Shown piece by piece: positions 53,724 to 63,389 of a stretch of DNA of 64,000 nt. Position numbers and translations under genes: made by a program. The notes beneath the pieces are model-generated. The model did not search any database and had not been told where the DNA came from. It saw only the letters and a program-made list of their open reading frames with translations. The DNA comes from JAFEDN01 sp963818985. Its GTDB lineage: Bacteria > Pseudomonadota > Gammaproteobacteria > Coxiellales > Coxiellaceae. Where the stretch lies: positions 369,592 through 433,591 of the forward strand of contig CAWFUJ010000009.1 in assembly GCA_963818985.1 (NCBI GenBank), read 5' to 3'. How positions within the stretch are numbered: the stretch's first letter is position 1; every line of letters begins with the position of its first letter.

Positions 53724-55376
53724 TTAATTCCAAGTGATCCTTAAATTTAAACTGTTAGGTAAAGTGACAAGCCCACCTAGTTGCAAACACTGATTGTCAA
53801 TGGAAACACCAAATTCCGGATGATAGCTGCTATCAATAATCTGAAATTGACCGTCAGTGGATAAAATGGCAATGGTTTGATTTAACTTTTTATCTATAAT
53901 CAGAATGTCTTGGTCATTTTTATTCATAAATAAATAGCGAGGATGCAAATGATAATAAATGAAAATCTCGGCTTTAGTTCGACCAATAAAATAATCTTTA
54001 ATACTGCATTGTTGTTTTTGCAATTGCCAGCTGCGTTGGTGAATAATTTTTTCAGGTAAATGCCGATAACCATTATGACTGGCTGTTAATTGCAAATCTT
54101 GATGATCGGTTTGAATAGTTAAATTTTTTACCCTTGCTCGTTTAGCGACTCTGAATGCCGCCCAAACCTGCGAGGAATTTTGGCCATTGATAACGGCGGT
54201 ATTATGTGCAGCCGTACCGCGTTGACGAAGCCGTTCGGCGCAGTGTTCATAAGTGGATATGCCTGAATTGACAAATACTCTTTGCTGTTCAAGCGATAAT
54301 TCAAAACTCAAAGTATCCGCATGTGCATGACCTGGGAGATAATCGGGACCTATAGCGCCGATATCACATAATAGTGTTGCTGTCAAGTTTTGTAATCGGC
54401 AGTAGCCGCTATCGGCTAAATGATAAATGGATTGAATGGGCTGCACTGGTATTTTAATGGATAATCGCAGTGCATACGCGGCAAGTTCAGCAAGGGTTGG
54501 CGCAATGTTCAGGGCACTATCATTAAAAAATGAAAACTCCTGATCTGGGTGAACCATTATTTTTAACCAACTAAGCATTTGTTCCACTTGTTTGATCCAT
54601 CGATCAGGAATTGTTTGCTGATAAGTCGTAAATAAATTAATAATATCTAATAAGTCTTCAACGATAATGGCATGATACATCGGGGTCCGCTCAAAGTGGC
54701 CACCGTCTTTTAAAATCTGTTCCTTGAGCTGCTGATTTATTAATTTAATTCCAAATTGCAACCATTGATTAGCGTGCTTAGTTTGAAAGAATAATCCAGC
54801 AAATAGACAGGCTTTGGCATTGGCCAGCAGATGATTCCCTAATAAATGCCACTCTATTTTTTGAAATAAAACTTGGGCTTGCATTGCTAAATGGGTTTGG
54901 ATTTTTTCTGGCAGGGGATTGCCTTGCAAATGCCATTTTATCCAATTGACAATACGCAGTGATAAAGGATAGGGCTCCCATCCACATCCGTCTAATGGCG
55001 GATTTTCTTGCGTCCAACGCTGAATTAAATTTTGCAAAAATACATGATGCTGAGCGTCGGTGTGACATTGAAGATCATTAAAATAATGTAAATTATACAG
55101 CCATAGCCTATCTTGATTGAGATCATTCCAAATGTTTGATGAGGCAATATCCACTGATTTATTGAGAAAAGTTGCGGTTTGGTAATAAATTTGTCGAGGC
55201 TTAACAATGGGTGCTATAAAATTTTGTGCCGGAGTGCGAAGGGATGAATCAATATTTAAATTAAAATCGATGCGTTTAAATCGATACCATAACCGATAAT
55301 AAATCTGCCTAAGCTTTAAATATTTTATTGTATGATAATAACAAGCGATGCTAGACATGTTGGGTAACCATTTCAC
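53724..55376 (-). CDS. Heparinase II/III family protein (second)
   Basis: A 550-aa protein of alginate-lyase/heparinase fold. The opening (YYHTIKYLKLRQIYYRLWYR) is the usual start of this subgroup. Motifs: ERTPMYHAIIVEDLLDIINL, GHAHADTLSFELSLEQQRVF, then RLRQRGTAAHNTAVING. Its start overlaps the stop of the bi-domain oxidoreductase by 4 bases. The combination of oxidoreductase, this protein and a WbuB-like transferase is a recurrent unit in exopolysaccharide loci. Confidence 0.87.
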   Translation of the reverse strand: MKWLPNMSSIACYYHTIKYLKLRQIYYRLWYRFKRIDFNLNIDSSLRTPAQNFIAPIVKPRQIYYQTATFLNKSVDIASSNIWNDLNQDRLWLYNLHYFNDLQCHTDAQHHVFLQNLIQRWTQENPPLDGCGWEPYPLSLRIVNWIKWHLQGNPLPEKIQTHLAMQAQVLFQKIEWHLLGNHLLANAKACLFAGLFFQTKHANQWLQFGIKLINQQLKEQILKDGGHFERTPMYHAIIVEDLLDIINLFTTYQQTIPDRWIKQVEQMLSWLKIMVHPDQEFSFFNDSALNIAPTLAELAAYALRLSIKIPVQPIQSIYHLADSGYCRLQNLTATLLCDIGAIGPDYLPGHAHADTLSFELSLEQQRVFVNSGISTYEHCAERLRQRGTAAHNTAVINGQNSSQVWAAFRVAKRARVKNLTIQTDHQDLQLTASHNGYRHLPEKIIHQRSWQLQKQQCSIKDYFIGRTKAEIFIYYHLHPRYLFMNKNDQDILIIDKKLNQTIAILSTDGQFQIIDSSYHPEFGVSIDNQCLQLGGLVTLPNSLNLRITWN

Positions 55377-57493
55377 TTGTCAAGCTGTTCACTAATATCA
55401 ATAGTAACCTGCGACACTTCCATGAGCTCATTAAAGTCAATGGGTGAGGAATGTCCTTGGGCAATCGCATTGACAAAGGCTTGCGTGCAGTGAGTTTGAC
55501 CCTTATCCTGACGCCATAATTTCATCGAACCAAAAGATTTCCATCCATATCCGTATAGTTTGCGAAAATTATCTAACACTAAAATTTTTCCACCACAGAA
55601 CACTTCTAACCGTTCTTTAGAAAATCGTGGATGGCCATTAGCAAAATAGTGCAAGGTGCCAATAGAACCATCGGCAAATTGTAAAGTCACGGAAAAATTA
55701 TCCAGGGATTTATTGGAAAGGGCGGTTACTTGGAAATTGACAATGATATGGCCAGTCAAAAACCGTAATAAATCGATAAAATGGCAGCCTTCTCCAATCA
55801 TGCGGCCGCCTCCCAAGTTGACATCTTGAGTCCAATGTTCTGCAGGAATGTGTCCAGAATTCACGGTCATGACCAAAGCCTTGGGCTGATTAACGGTTTG
55901 TAATAACTCACGCATTTTTGTCACCAGCGGACTGAAGCGCCGATTAAATCCCACCATCAGCAATTGGTTGGGACTGTTATCATAGGTAGTTTTAATTTGA
56001 TTTAATTGTTCATAAGTAATGGCCAAGGGTTTTTCGACAAAAATATGTTTGCCGGCAGATAATCCCTGGCAAATATGCTCAGCATGGGCGTGATGTTGAG
56101 TGGCAATCACCAGGGTATTAATCTGAGTATTTTTAAAAATACTGTCAGCTTCAGTACTTGCGGTTGAAAATCCAAATTTTTTAGCGGCATATTGTGCACT
56201 AAAGCCACGCGCAGTGACGACTGTGTCTAACTTGGCTGGAGTATTTCTAAAAGCAGGAATCAGCACGCGGGTTGCATAATTACCGGCTCCTAACAATCCA
56301 ATGGTGACGGGTGAATTTTGGAATTTATTGATAGGAGAATAATGTACTGTGGTCAAGGCCGACATATCTTTTGCTGAGAAATCCAAATGTGGATATTGTA
56401 ATAATATTCCTATTGTTTTCGAATCAGTGGTTAAGGCTTCATAAGCCTGCTTTGCATTTTCAATTGAATAACGATGGGTAATAAACGATTTGGTATTAAT
56501 TTTCCCAGCAGACATTAACGCAAGAATGGCTGAAAAATTACGCTGTTCAGTCCAGCGCACTAATCCAAAAGGATAATCCAGGCCTTGTTCTTCGTAATGA
56601 CGATCGTAGCGTCCGGGTCCATAGGAACAAGATACCTGAAATGATAATTCTTTAGCGTAAAAATCTGCACGAGATAATTCAAGCCCGCTCACGCCAACTA
56701 AAATAATCCGTCCCCGTTGCCGACACATTTGCGCTGCTTGACGAATAGGCTCATTGCTTTGAGTGTTGGCTGTGATTAATACCCCATCGACACCCAGATT
56801 GTCTGTGCATTGCATTGTCAATGCAACTGGGTCATGACCAGAACTTAAGTCATAGGTTTTAATTCCGAATTGATGAGCCAATTGCAATTTATCGGCAGAA
56901 AAATCGATGCCAATGACTTGGCAGCCATTGGCTAATAATATTTGCGCGGTCATTAAACCAATTAAGCCTAAGCCGATCACCACAAATGTTTCGCCGATGG
57001 TGGGTTGGGCTAAACGTATGCCTTCTAGCGCGATGGCACCAATAATGGTGAAAACTGCTAATTCATCTTCAACTTGCGCGGGAATTTTGGCGCACAGGTT
57101 TTGAGGCACGCTGACAAATTCCGCATGCCAACCGTTAGACACAACACGATTGCCGACGCTAAAATCCCGCACTTGATCGCCGACCGCAATGACTTCACCA
57201 ACATTGCAATAGCCAAGTGGTAAAGGTTGATTTAATTTACTGCGTACGGTTTCAAGAGTGGGGATTATTCCATCGGTTTTGACTTTATTTATCACTTGCA
57301 AGACTTTTTCTGGTTGTTGCCGAGCTTTATTTAATAAATTGGCTTGACCAAATTCAACCAGCATCCGTTCAGTTCCAGCTGAAACTAAGCTTAAATGGGT
57401 TTTAATTAATAACTGCCCCGGCCCGCATTGAGGCACTGGCACTTCGACCACTTCCGTTGCCCCATTACTTAAGTTTTGGACAATTTGCTTCAT
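55373..57493 (-). CDS. Bi-domain oxidoreductase (MDR plus Gfo/Idh/MocA)
   Basis: A 706-aa fusion. Residues 1-~365 are a zinc-type alcohol dehydrogenase/MDR domain (LVSAGTERMLVEFGQANLLN, VVIGLGLIGLMTAQILLANG). Residues ~395-706 are a Gfo/Idh/MocA NAD(P) oxidoreductase (TIGLLGAGNYATRVLIPAFR, FVEKPLAITYEQL, GGGRMIGEGCHFIDLLRFLT). The fusion is typical of surface-glycan loci, where it likely oxidises or reduces a sugar nucleotide or lipid-linked sugar. It overlaps wecB by 4 bases. It might act with WbpE at the 3-keto step; this is a guess. Confidence 0.9.
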   Translation of the reverse strand: MKQIVQNLSNGATEVVEVPVPQCGPGQLLIKTHLSLVSAGTERMLVEFGQANLLNKARQQPEKVLQVINKVKTDGIIPTLETVRSKLNQPLPLGYCNVGEVIAVGDQVRDFSVGNRVVSNGWHAEFVSVPQNLCAKIPAQVEDELAVFTIIGAIALEGIRLAQPTIGETFVVIGLGLIGLMTAQILLANGCQVIGIDFSADKLQLAHQFGIKTYDLSSGHDPVALTMQCTDNLGVDGVLITANTQSNEPIRQAAQMCRQRGRIILVGVSGLELSRADFYAKELSFQVSCSYGPGRYDRHYEEQGLDYPFGLVRWTEQRNFSAILALMSAGKINTKSFITHRYSIENAKQAYEALTTDSKTIGILLQYPHLDFSAKDMSALTTVHYSPINKFQNSPVTIGLLGAGNYATRVLIPAFRNTPAKLDTVVTARGFSAQYAAKKFGFSTASTEADSIFKNTQINTLVIATQHHAHAEHICQGLSAGKHIFVEKPLAITYEQLNQIKTTYDNSPNQLLMVGFNRRFSPLVTKMRELLQTVNQPKALVMTVNSGHIPAEHWTQDVNLGGGRMIGEGCHFIDLLRFLTGHIIVNFQVTALSNKSLDNFSVTLQFADGSIGTLHYFANGHPRFSKERLEVFCGGKILVLDNFRKLYGYGWKSFGSMKLWRQDKGQTHCTQAFVNAIAQGHSSPIDFNELMEVSQVTIDISEQLDK

Positions 57494-58656
57494 ACCAGCT
57501 CTCGATGTTCAACCACGCAGCGCTGAAGTAAATCATAGGCGATGCGTTGGCTGGCTTGACCATCTCCATAAGGATTGTGCGCATGGCTCATTGATAAATA
57601 TTTTGCTGGGTTATCAAGCAATTCATGAGTTAAAGAAATAATTTTATTCATTTCTGTCCCTGCCAAAATAGCTGTACCTGCGGTAACACCTTCGTAACGT
57701 TCTGTGGTATTGCGAGTGATTAAAACCGGTTTGCCTAATGAAGGGGCTTCTTCTTGCACGCCACCAGAATCTGTGATCACCAATTCACAACGTTGAAGCA
57801 AATAAACAAAGGGCACGTAATCCAGAGGCGCAATCAAATAGATATTTTTGTAGTTATTTAGGATTGGGTAAGCGATTTTTTGTACTTGAGGATTTAGATG
57901 CACTGGATAAATGATTTCAACGTCGTCTCGCTCTGCAATTTTGAGTAAAGCTTGGCACAATTGGCCCAAACCATTTTCATGATTTTCACGTCTGTGTCCG
58001 GTCACTAAAATTAAACGTTTTCTAGGATCTAAATAATTGAATTGTTGGTTTAGATTATCTTTAAGTTTTGAATCATGATTTATTCGTTTCACGACCATCA
58101 TTAAAGTATCGATGACGGTGTTGCCAGTGACGGTGATTTTATCTGTAGGTATGCGTTCGGCAATGAGATTATTTGCATTGGATTGAGTCGGTGCATAATG
58201 GACAGCAGCCAGTTCGGAAATGAGTCGTCGATTAATTTCTTCAGGCCAAGGGGAATGTGGATTATAAGTTCTAAGGCCAGCCTCAATATGTACGACTTGG
58301 ATTTTATGGTAGAAAGCGATTAATGCGCAGATAAACGCAGTAGTTGTGTCCCCTTGGACAATTATCCAATCGGGTTGATAGGTCTGCAAAACTATGTCAA
58401 TTTCTGGGATGGCGGCAGCGGTTAAAGAGCTCAAACTTTGATTAGGCTTCATCAGGGCTAGATTAAAGTCAGGTTTAATTGCGAAGAACTCTAACATTTG
58501 ACCCAGCATTTCTTGATGTTGTCCAGTGATGCAAATTTTGAGCTCGAAACTTTGTTGTTGTTGAAAAACAGCAATGATAGAAGCCAATTTAATGGCTTCC
58601 GGACGAGTACCAATCACCACTAATAATTTGATTTTTTTCATTTTTCGCGGGACCAT
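57490..58656 (-). CDS. wecB: UDP-GlcNAc 2-epimerase (non-hydrolysing)
   Basis: A 388-aa enzyme interconverting UDP-GlcNAc and UDP-ManNAc. GTRPEAIKLASIIAVF, ITGQHQEMLGQMLEFF, VQGDTTTAF, HIEAGLRTYNPHSPWPEEIN and TDSGGVQEEAPSLGKPVL are all present. Starts at 58656 or 58641 (MKKIKLLVV) are both possible; neither has a good ribosome site. With wecC at 63390 it would supply UDP-ManNAcA for the glycan. Confidence 0.93.
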   Translation of the reverse strand: MVPRKMKKIKLLVVIGTRPEAIKLASIIAVFQQQQSFELKICITGQHQEMLGQMLEFFAIKPDFNLALMKPNQSLSSLTAAAIPEIDIVLQTYQPDWIIVQGDTTTAFICALIAFYHKIQVVHIEAGLRTYNPHSPWPEEINRRLISELAAVHYAPTQSNANNLIAERIPTDKITVTGNTVIDTLMMVVKRINHDSKLKDNLNQQFNYLDPRKRLILVTGHRRENHENGLGQLCQALLKIAERDDVEIIYPVHLNPQVQKIAYPILNNYKNIYLIAPLDYVPFVYLLQRCELVITDSGGVQEEAPSLGKPVLITRNTTERYEGVTAGTAILAGTEMNKIISLTHELLDNPAKYLSMSHAHNPYGDGQASQRIAYDLLQRCVVEHRELV

Positions 58657-58727
58657 TTAGCATAAACTATAAAAATCTTATCTTAATTAGACTTTTTTTG
58701 CAATTATCGCAATTTTCGCTGAATACA

Positions 58728-58850
58728 GCGAGAATTGCTTCCTGTTTATATCCTGCGCTCGGCAGAGCCGATGCTCGGAATGAAGGGGGAGGAGCGAAGC
58801 TCTCTCTCCCCCTTGCGATCCCCATCGGGCAGAGAATTTCTACGAAAATG
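58728..58850. repeat. Dispersed repeat, second copy of an inverted pair
   Basis: Reverse complement of the 39469-39581 element; the shared middle is GATGCTCGGAATGAAGGGGG preceded by TTATATCCTGCGCTCGGC. It lies between wecB and the flippase and supplies the last four codons and stop of the flippase gene. Confidence 0.85.
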
Positions 58851-60078
58851 ATTTTATGTTTGCGATGATCAATAACAGAAAAAATAAAATGGCGAAAGTA
58901 ATGGAAAGGGCGATGGCCGAACCATTGACGTTAAATAGGGGGATTAAAAAATAATTTCCAATTGCTACGATTAATAACCCCAAAATCCAGATCACCACTT
59001 GCATTATCGGAAATCCTATTGCCGATAAATATTGGGAAATGATACCAATTAATGCATAAAAAAATGCACCGGGAAGCATAAAATAGAAAATAGTGGCAGA
59101 AGTTAAATATTCTTGACCAAAGGCCAGAATAATAAAAGGTTTGGCTAATACCCAGGCGAGTGTACATAACAATGCCATTGTTATGCCAGTCATCAACAGA
59201 TTTTCTTTGGTTTGCTGCCATCGATCGCTGTCTGATTTAACCAGTTTTGGAAATAAAATCATGGCAATTGTCGTGGGTAAAATTGCTAAGGTGTCATTCA
59301 TTTGTGCAGCTATTGAATAATAGCCGACTGATTTCAAATCCAATAAGTGTTTAATAAAAAATGTACCCGCATATAAAATAAAATTTCCCATAAAAGCACT
59401 AATATAAGCTTTAGACGAAAAATTAAAACCCTTTTTAAATAGTTTGAAATCAAACTTTAAAGGGGTCATGGTCTTCGCCACTGTGAGTAAATCGATGGTC
59501 ATAATGATAGAAGTCAAAGTACGAGCGATGATGAGTGCTAACAGCATACTCCAAGGGTTGTTAGAAAATATTCCAGCAATAACCAAAAATACCGCAATGA
59601 TAAGATTGCCTATAATCTGTAGAATATTAAAATTGGATATCTTGCCAATACCCACTAATAAATTACTGGCTAATAAATAATAAACTAGGTTTGGAGCTAA
59701 AAATATAATCCAAAATAAATGGTATGAATATAAAGAATGATGGGGAAATAATAGTAAAAATACATATATCCCAAGGGCTACTATGCTGGTTAATACAGTG
59801 GAAACCCAAATACTATTGATTAATAGTGGCTTTAATAATGCGGGTTGTTTGGCGACTAAATAAGTATTGCTACTATGCAATCCTAGTAAACAAACTTGGG
59901 TAATCACATTGGCCAGAGTTAATATATAAAAGTAAAAACCTCGTCCGCTTGGACCTAAAAAACGTACAGTAATAATAGTCGCTAAAAATCCTAACCCTAA
60001 TATTGCTAGACGGCTTAATAAAGTTTGCAGAATATCTCGATTAAAAACTTTAACGGCTAAAATTGAAATTCGTTTCAT
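58840..60078 (-). CDS. Polysaccharide flippase (Wzx-like, MATE/MOP superfamily)
   Basis: A 412-aa protein with about twelve hydrophobic helices. LLSRLAILGLGFLATIITVR followed by FLGPSGRGFYFYILTLANVI is the standard Wzx/RfbX opening (GxxGxG-Y). It would flip undecaprenyl-linked repeat units to the periplasm. Its last codons lie in a repeat (58728-58850). The start overlaps the stop of the upstream GT4 gene. Confidence 0.86.
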   Translation of the reverse strand: MKRISILAVKVFNRDILQTLLSRLAILGLGFLATIITVRFLGPSGRGFYFYILTLANVITQVCLLGLHSSNTYLVAKQPALLKPLLINSIWVSTVLTSIVALGIYVFLLLFPHHSLYSYHLFWIIFLAPNLVYYLLASNLLVGIGKISNFNILQIIGNLIIAVFLVIAGIFSNNPWSMLLALIIARTLTSIIMTIDLLTVAKTMTPLKFDFKLFKKGFNFSSKAYISAFMGNFILYAGTFFIKHLLDLKSVGYYSIAAQMNDTLAILPTTIAMILFPKLVKSDSDRWQQTKENLLMTGITMALLCTLAWVLAKPFIILAFGQEYLTSATIFYFMLPGAFFYALIGIISQYLSAIGFPIMQVVIWILGLLIVAIGNYFLIPLFNVNGSAIALSITFAILFFLLLIIANIKSFS

Positions 60079-61757
60079 AGTATTGGATAAACTGATTTTA
60101 AAATCCTATCGACATGATTTTCCCATGTATAATGAGTGAGGGCTGCATTCCTGGCGTTTATTCCCAATTGCTTCGTGACCGCCGGATTTTCTACTAAAAA
60201 TATAATTGCTTGAGTCAAATCGTCGATATCGCCAGGCCTGCATAAAATCGCAAGATTGTTGCCTGGATCTTGACAAATAGTTAATTTATCTGCATGCAGG
60301 CTGTTTTTTAATACTTCGCCGATTTGTTCAATATTAGAGGCAATAATGCCTTTGCCCATAGCCATATATTCAAATAGCTTCGTCGGTGAGCCAAAAAAGC
60401 GGCTGCCGTCTGGATTAGGAATATGCGGGGATAATAAAATATCAGCTGCGGCTAAATACAGTGGGCTCAAATGCTGAGGGATAATCCCAGTAAAAGTGAC
60501 AAAATCTGAATAATCGCATTCCTCGAGAATTGCTTTCACCATTGGCATTTGCGACCCATCACCGATCAGTAAAAAATGAATTTTATGTTTAATAAGCCAA
60601 TTTTTTTTATTATTTAAAAGATACTTGATGCTATTGGCTAATATTTCTGTTCCGTGCCATTTTCCAAAAGTGCCCAGAAATGTGATCAGTTTAGCGTCAT
60701 GATCAAGGTGATATTGATGACGTAAGGAATTGATATTCTCTAGACTAAAATATTGCGGATTAAAGATGTTCGGATCAATACAATTGGGATAGAAAGTAAT
60801 TTTCTGCGCAGGAATACCTTGATGGATAAGCTCATCCTCTAAGTTCTTGGAAATTGTCACAATGTGTGAAGCTTGTTCAATATTAAGTTTTTCGGTTAAA
60901 GTCGCTAATGATTTATATTTTAATCCTGCTCCCCATTTTTCAAGACACCATACTTCCGAGCCATTATATTCTAAAACTAAAGGAATATTAAATTCTTTAG
61001 ATAATACTGCCCCTGCATAATTGCAGATAGATAGCCGTTGATAAATAATATTTGGCTGATGGGTCTTTATCCAGGTACGTAAATATTTAATAGTCAAATT
61101 TGAAAATTTATAATAATTTAACTCATTAGGGTAGACAAAAGTTTTAAAACATGGCAAATGAATGCGTGTCACACCAGGGTTAATTTGCTGATTATCACTG
61201 ACTGCTGCATAACTGACCTGGTAATTTTTTTGCTGTAGCTGGTTGATGACGCCAGCAATGTGACCAACCGAGCCTCCTGCTTTAACGCCAAACCATAAAT
61301 TTTCGTTAATGTACAATATCTTTTTTCCTTTGATAGGCAAAGAGACTGGGCTTGCCCTGGCATGAAGTTTTTTTATTTTTGGAAGAAGTAACCAACGGAT
61401 GATTTGAGCCCAGGAAGAGATGATAATGAATTTAGCAATTTCTTCTAGAGATTTAAAGTAGTTAAATTTAACAAATTTTTGATTATGTAAATATAAGCGC
61501 CGATGTTGGCTAGGAATGAAAATTGCTAATAATAACAAGACAGGTAGAACAACTAAGCTGACAGGATCTTCTATGGCGATAATTAATGATTCTGCATTAA
61601 GGCTACGGAGATATTTTAATAATCCCCACCCCCCATAATGTCTTAATTGGCCGGCGATGATGGTATGATATTGCTGTTGGCCAGCTTGGATCTTCAACTG
61701 ATTAATAAATTCGTCGCTTAATGGACTGACAGATAAAATATAGTGTTTATTAATCAT
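60075..61757 (-). CDS. GT4 glycosyltransferase with extended N-terminus
   Basis: A 560-aa enzyme, longer than the usual ~400. Residues 1-~145 form an extra region with a hydrophobic stretch (SLVVLPVLLLLAIFIPSQ) that may tie it to the membrane. The GT-B part begins KILYINENLWFGVKAGGSVG, with PLVLEYNGSEVWCLEKWG and a C-terminal half carrying TFLGTFGKWHG, GDGSQMPMV and SPTKLFEYMAMGKGIIAS (acidic motif). It is the first gene of the minus-strand run 61757 to 50276. Confidence 0.88.
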   Translation of the reverse strand: MINKHYILSVSPLSDEFINQLKIQAGQQQYHTIIAGQLRHYGGWGLLKYLRSLNAESLIIAIEDPVSLVVLPVLLLLAIFIPSQHRRLYLHNQKFVKFNYFKSLEEIAKFIIISSWAQIIRWLLLPKIKKLHARASPVSLPIKGKKILYINENLWFGVKAGGSVGHIAGVINQLQQKNYQVSYAAVSDNQQINPGVTRIHLPCFKTFVYPNELNYYKFSNLTIKYLRTWIKTHQPNIIYQRLSICNYAGAVLSKEFNIPLVLEYNGSEVWCLEKWGAGLKYKSLATLTEKLNIEQASHIVTISKNLEDELIHQGIPAQKITFYPNCIDPNIFNPQYFSLENINSLRHQYHLDHDAKLITFLGTFGKWHGTEILANSIKYLLNNKKNWLIKHKIHFLLIGDGSQMPMVKAILEECDYSDFVTFTGIIPQHLSPLYLAAADILLSPHIPNPDGSRFFGSPTKLFEYMAMGKGIIASNIEQIGEVLKNSLHADKLTICQDPGNNLAILCRPGDIDDLTQAIIFLVENPAVTKQLGINARNAALTHYTWENHVDRILKSVYPIL

Positions 61758-61918
61758 ATTAATGTAACATCAAGCGAGAGTTGAAAAAGTAATTTATCTT
61801 GTAGTTTGAATTTGATAAAATCGGAGTTTACTATTATTTGTTTACATTTCATAGTCACGGATTTCGAATATTATCTCTATAAGTTAGTTTTGAAAAAACA
61901 ATTTTTTGGGAGGTTTTT

Positions 61919-63307
61919 ATAAATTTTTCTACAATTTTGGGAAATCAAAAATTAGACCCAGAGTGCCATTGGGCTAAGTATTTGCCTTTATATGAATACT
62001 TGCTGGTATTTTTTTTGACGTGCCTTTTAGGGTGTTTGCTCTATTTCGCTAATTGGAAAGAATATATTTGGTTATTTCAGTCCATTTCAGGCATGGATCC
62101 ACCCACTTTAAATCATCATCAGCGCGTAACTAATATGATGTTATTGATCATTGCGCCGATATTATTGACAGGTGGTTATGTTATGGGCGTTAAAATTAAA
62201 TTTCAATCTTTTCGGGAGGCTCAGCATCAATATTTGGCTGAAGAAAGCAATAGATTTTGTATTTATTTTTACATTTCTCAAATAATTTATTATGTGCTAT
62301 TTGCCTTTATAATCTATAAATTTATTCATTTTGATATCTTTGGAAAGTTCTCTAGCTGGATCAGTTATTACCATTGGGTGGATGCTCGCTGGTATTGCTT
62401 TTCTGTTTTGAATTTTTTTGATTTTATATTAATATATACCATTATTCCTATTACCAGTATTTGGATTTTAACTATAGATTTGCCTGACAAGTGGTTTTCT
62501 AAAGTGTTACGGTGGGTACCATTTGTCTTGTCTATTGCTTTATGCGTATCGATATTCCAGAAAAAAGCCGCCTTAATCGTTTTATTTATGCTTTTTGCTT
62601 ATTTATGTATAGTAAATATTAAAAAAGGCAAGACGCTTAGCCATTTAATGAAAATATGCCTGTCATCATTTATTTTATTTATGAGTTTTTTTTGTTTAAT
62701 GGTGTTAATACTCACACTAGACAGCACGCCTGGGACAACCTTATCTGGTCAAGGCAAAAAAAGCCCCAACTTTATACATCGTGTGAACGTCAATCGTATG
62801 AAAGTGACTTTGCTTGCATCGGTTAATCGCATTTCGCTCCCTTCTTTATATTATCCTATCATTTTTCCTGAGTTCCACGGTTACTATTCTTTTGATTTAG
62901 GGCAACATATTTTTCGCTATGGAAAGATGCCAGATGATAATGTAGTCGTTTGGAATTACTTAAATCCTAACACACCAGGCTCTATTAGTACGCCTTATCA
63001 ATTTATTTTATATAGTCAAGTTGGTGTCATGGGGGCTTTATTGTTATCTTTTTTTGTTGGGTTAGTGATGGGAGGTCTATGGAAATATTTTTTGATGGGT
63101 TATATTCCTTTACCTTGGTCTATGCTTTGTGGGGTTCTTTTGCAAATATTTTTTATTCAATTAGCAATTGATTCAGGCAATAATAGTTTATTGTCTGGTT
63201 ATGGAATAATCTTGGCAATATTTTACATTGGTGCTCTATGGTTTCTTTGTTATTTTATGCGATTGATAAAAACGCTGTTTTTTCCCGTCTCATTAAATAA
63301 TGGGTAA
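61919..63307 (+). CDS. O-antigen polymerase-like (Wzy) membrane protein
   Basis: A polytopic protein of ~456-462 residues with about ten hydrophobic helices, a large polar loop around residues 265-345 and DSTPGTTLSGQGK before it, resembling Wzy-type O-unit polymerases by topology only. Start choice is unusual. A strong GGGAGG site (61908-61913) points to ATA at 61919, five bases on, giving INFSTILGNQK; the first conventional codon is TTG at 61937, 23 bases beyond the site. It is divergent from the GT4 gene with a ~160-base promoter region between. Confidence 0.65.
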   Translation: MNFSTILGNQKLDPECHWAKYLPLYEYLLVFFLTCLLGCLLYFANWKEYIWLFQSISGMDPPTLNHHQRVTNMMLLIIAPILLTGGYVMGVKIKFQSFREAQHQYLAEESNRFCIYFYISQIIYYVLFAFIIYKFIHFDIFGKFSSWISYYHWVDARWYCFSVLNFFDFILIYTIIPITSIWILTIDLPDKWFSKVLRWVPFVLSIALCVSIFQKKAALIVLFMLFAYLCIVNIKKGKTLSHLMKICLSSFILFMSFFCLMVLILTLDSTPGTTLSGQGKKSPNFIHRVNVNRMKVTLLASVNRISLPSLYYPIIFPEFHGYYSFDLGQHIFRYGKMPDDNVVVWNYLNPNTPGSISTPYQFILYSQVGVMGALLLSFFVGLVMGGLWKYFLMGYIPLPWSMLCGVLLQIFFIQLAIDSGNNSLLSGYGIILAIFYIGALWFLCYFMRLIKTLFFPVSLNNG

Positions 63308-63389
63308 TATTAGTTAATGGCTTTGTCGTCGTGGAGCTGTTAGAATCTCAATCTTTTTATCGCTTTTCTAATCAAGAGAAGGATTCCAA

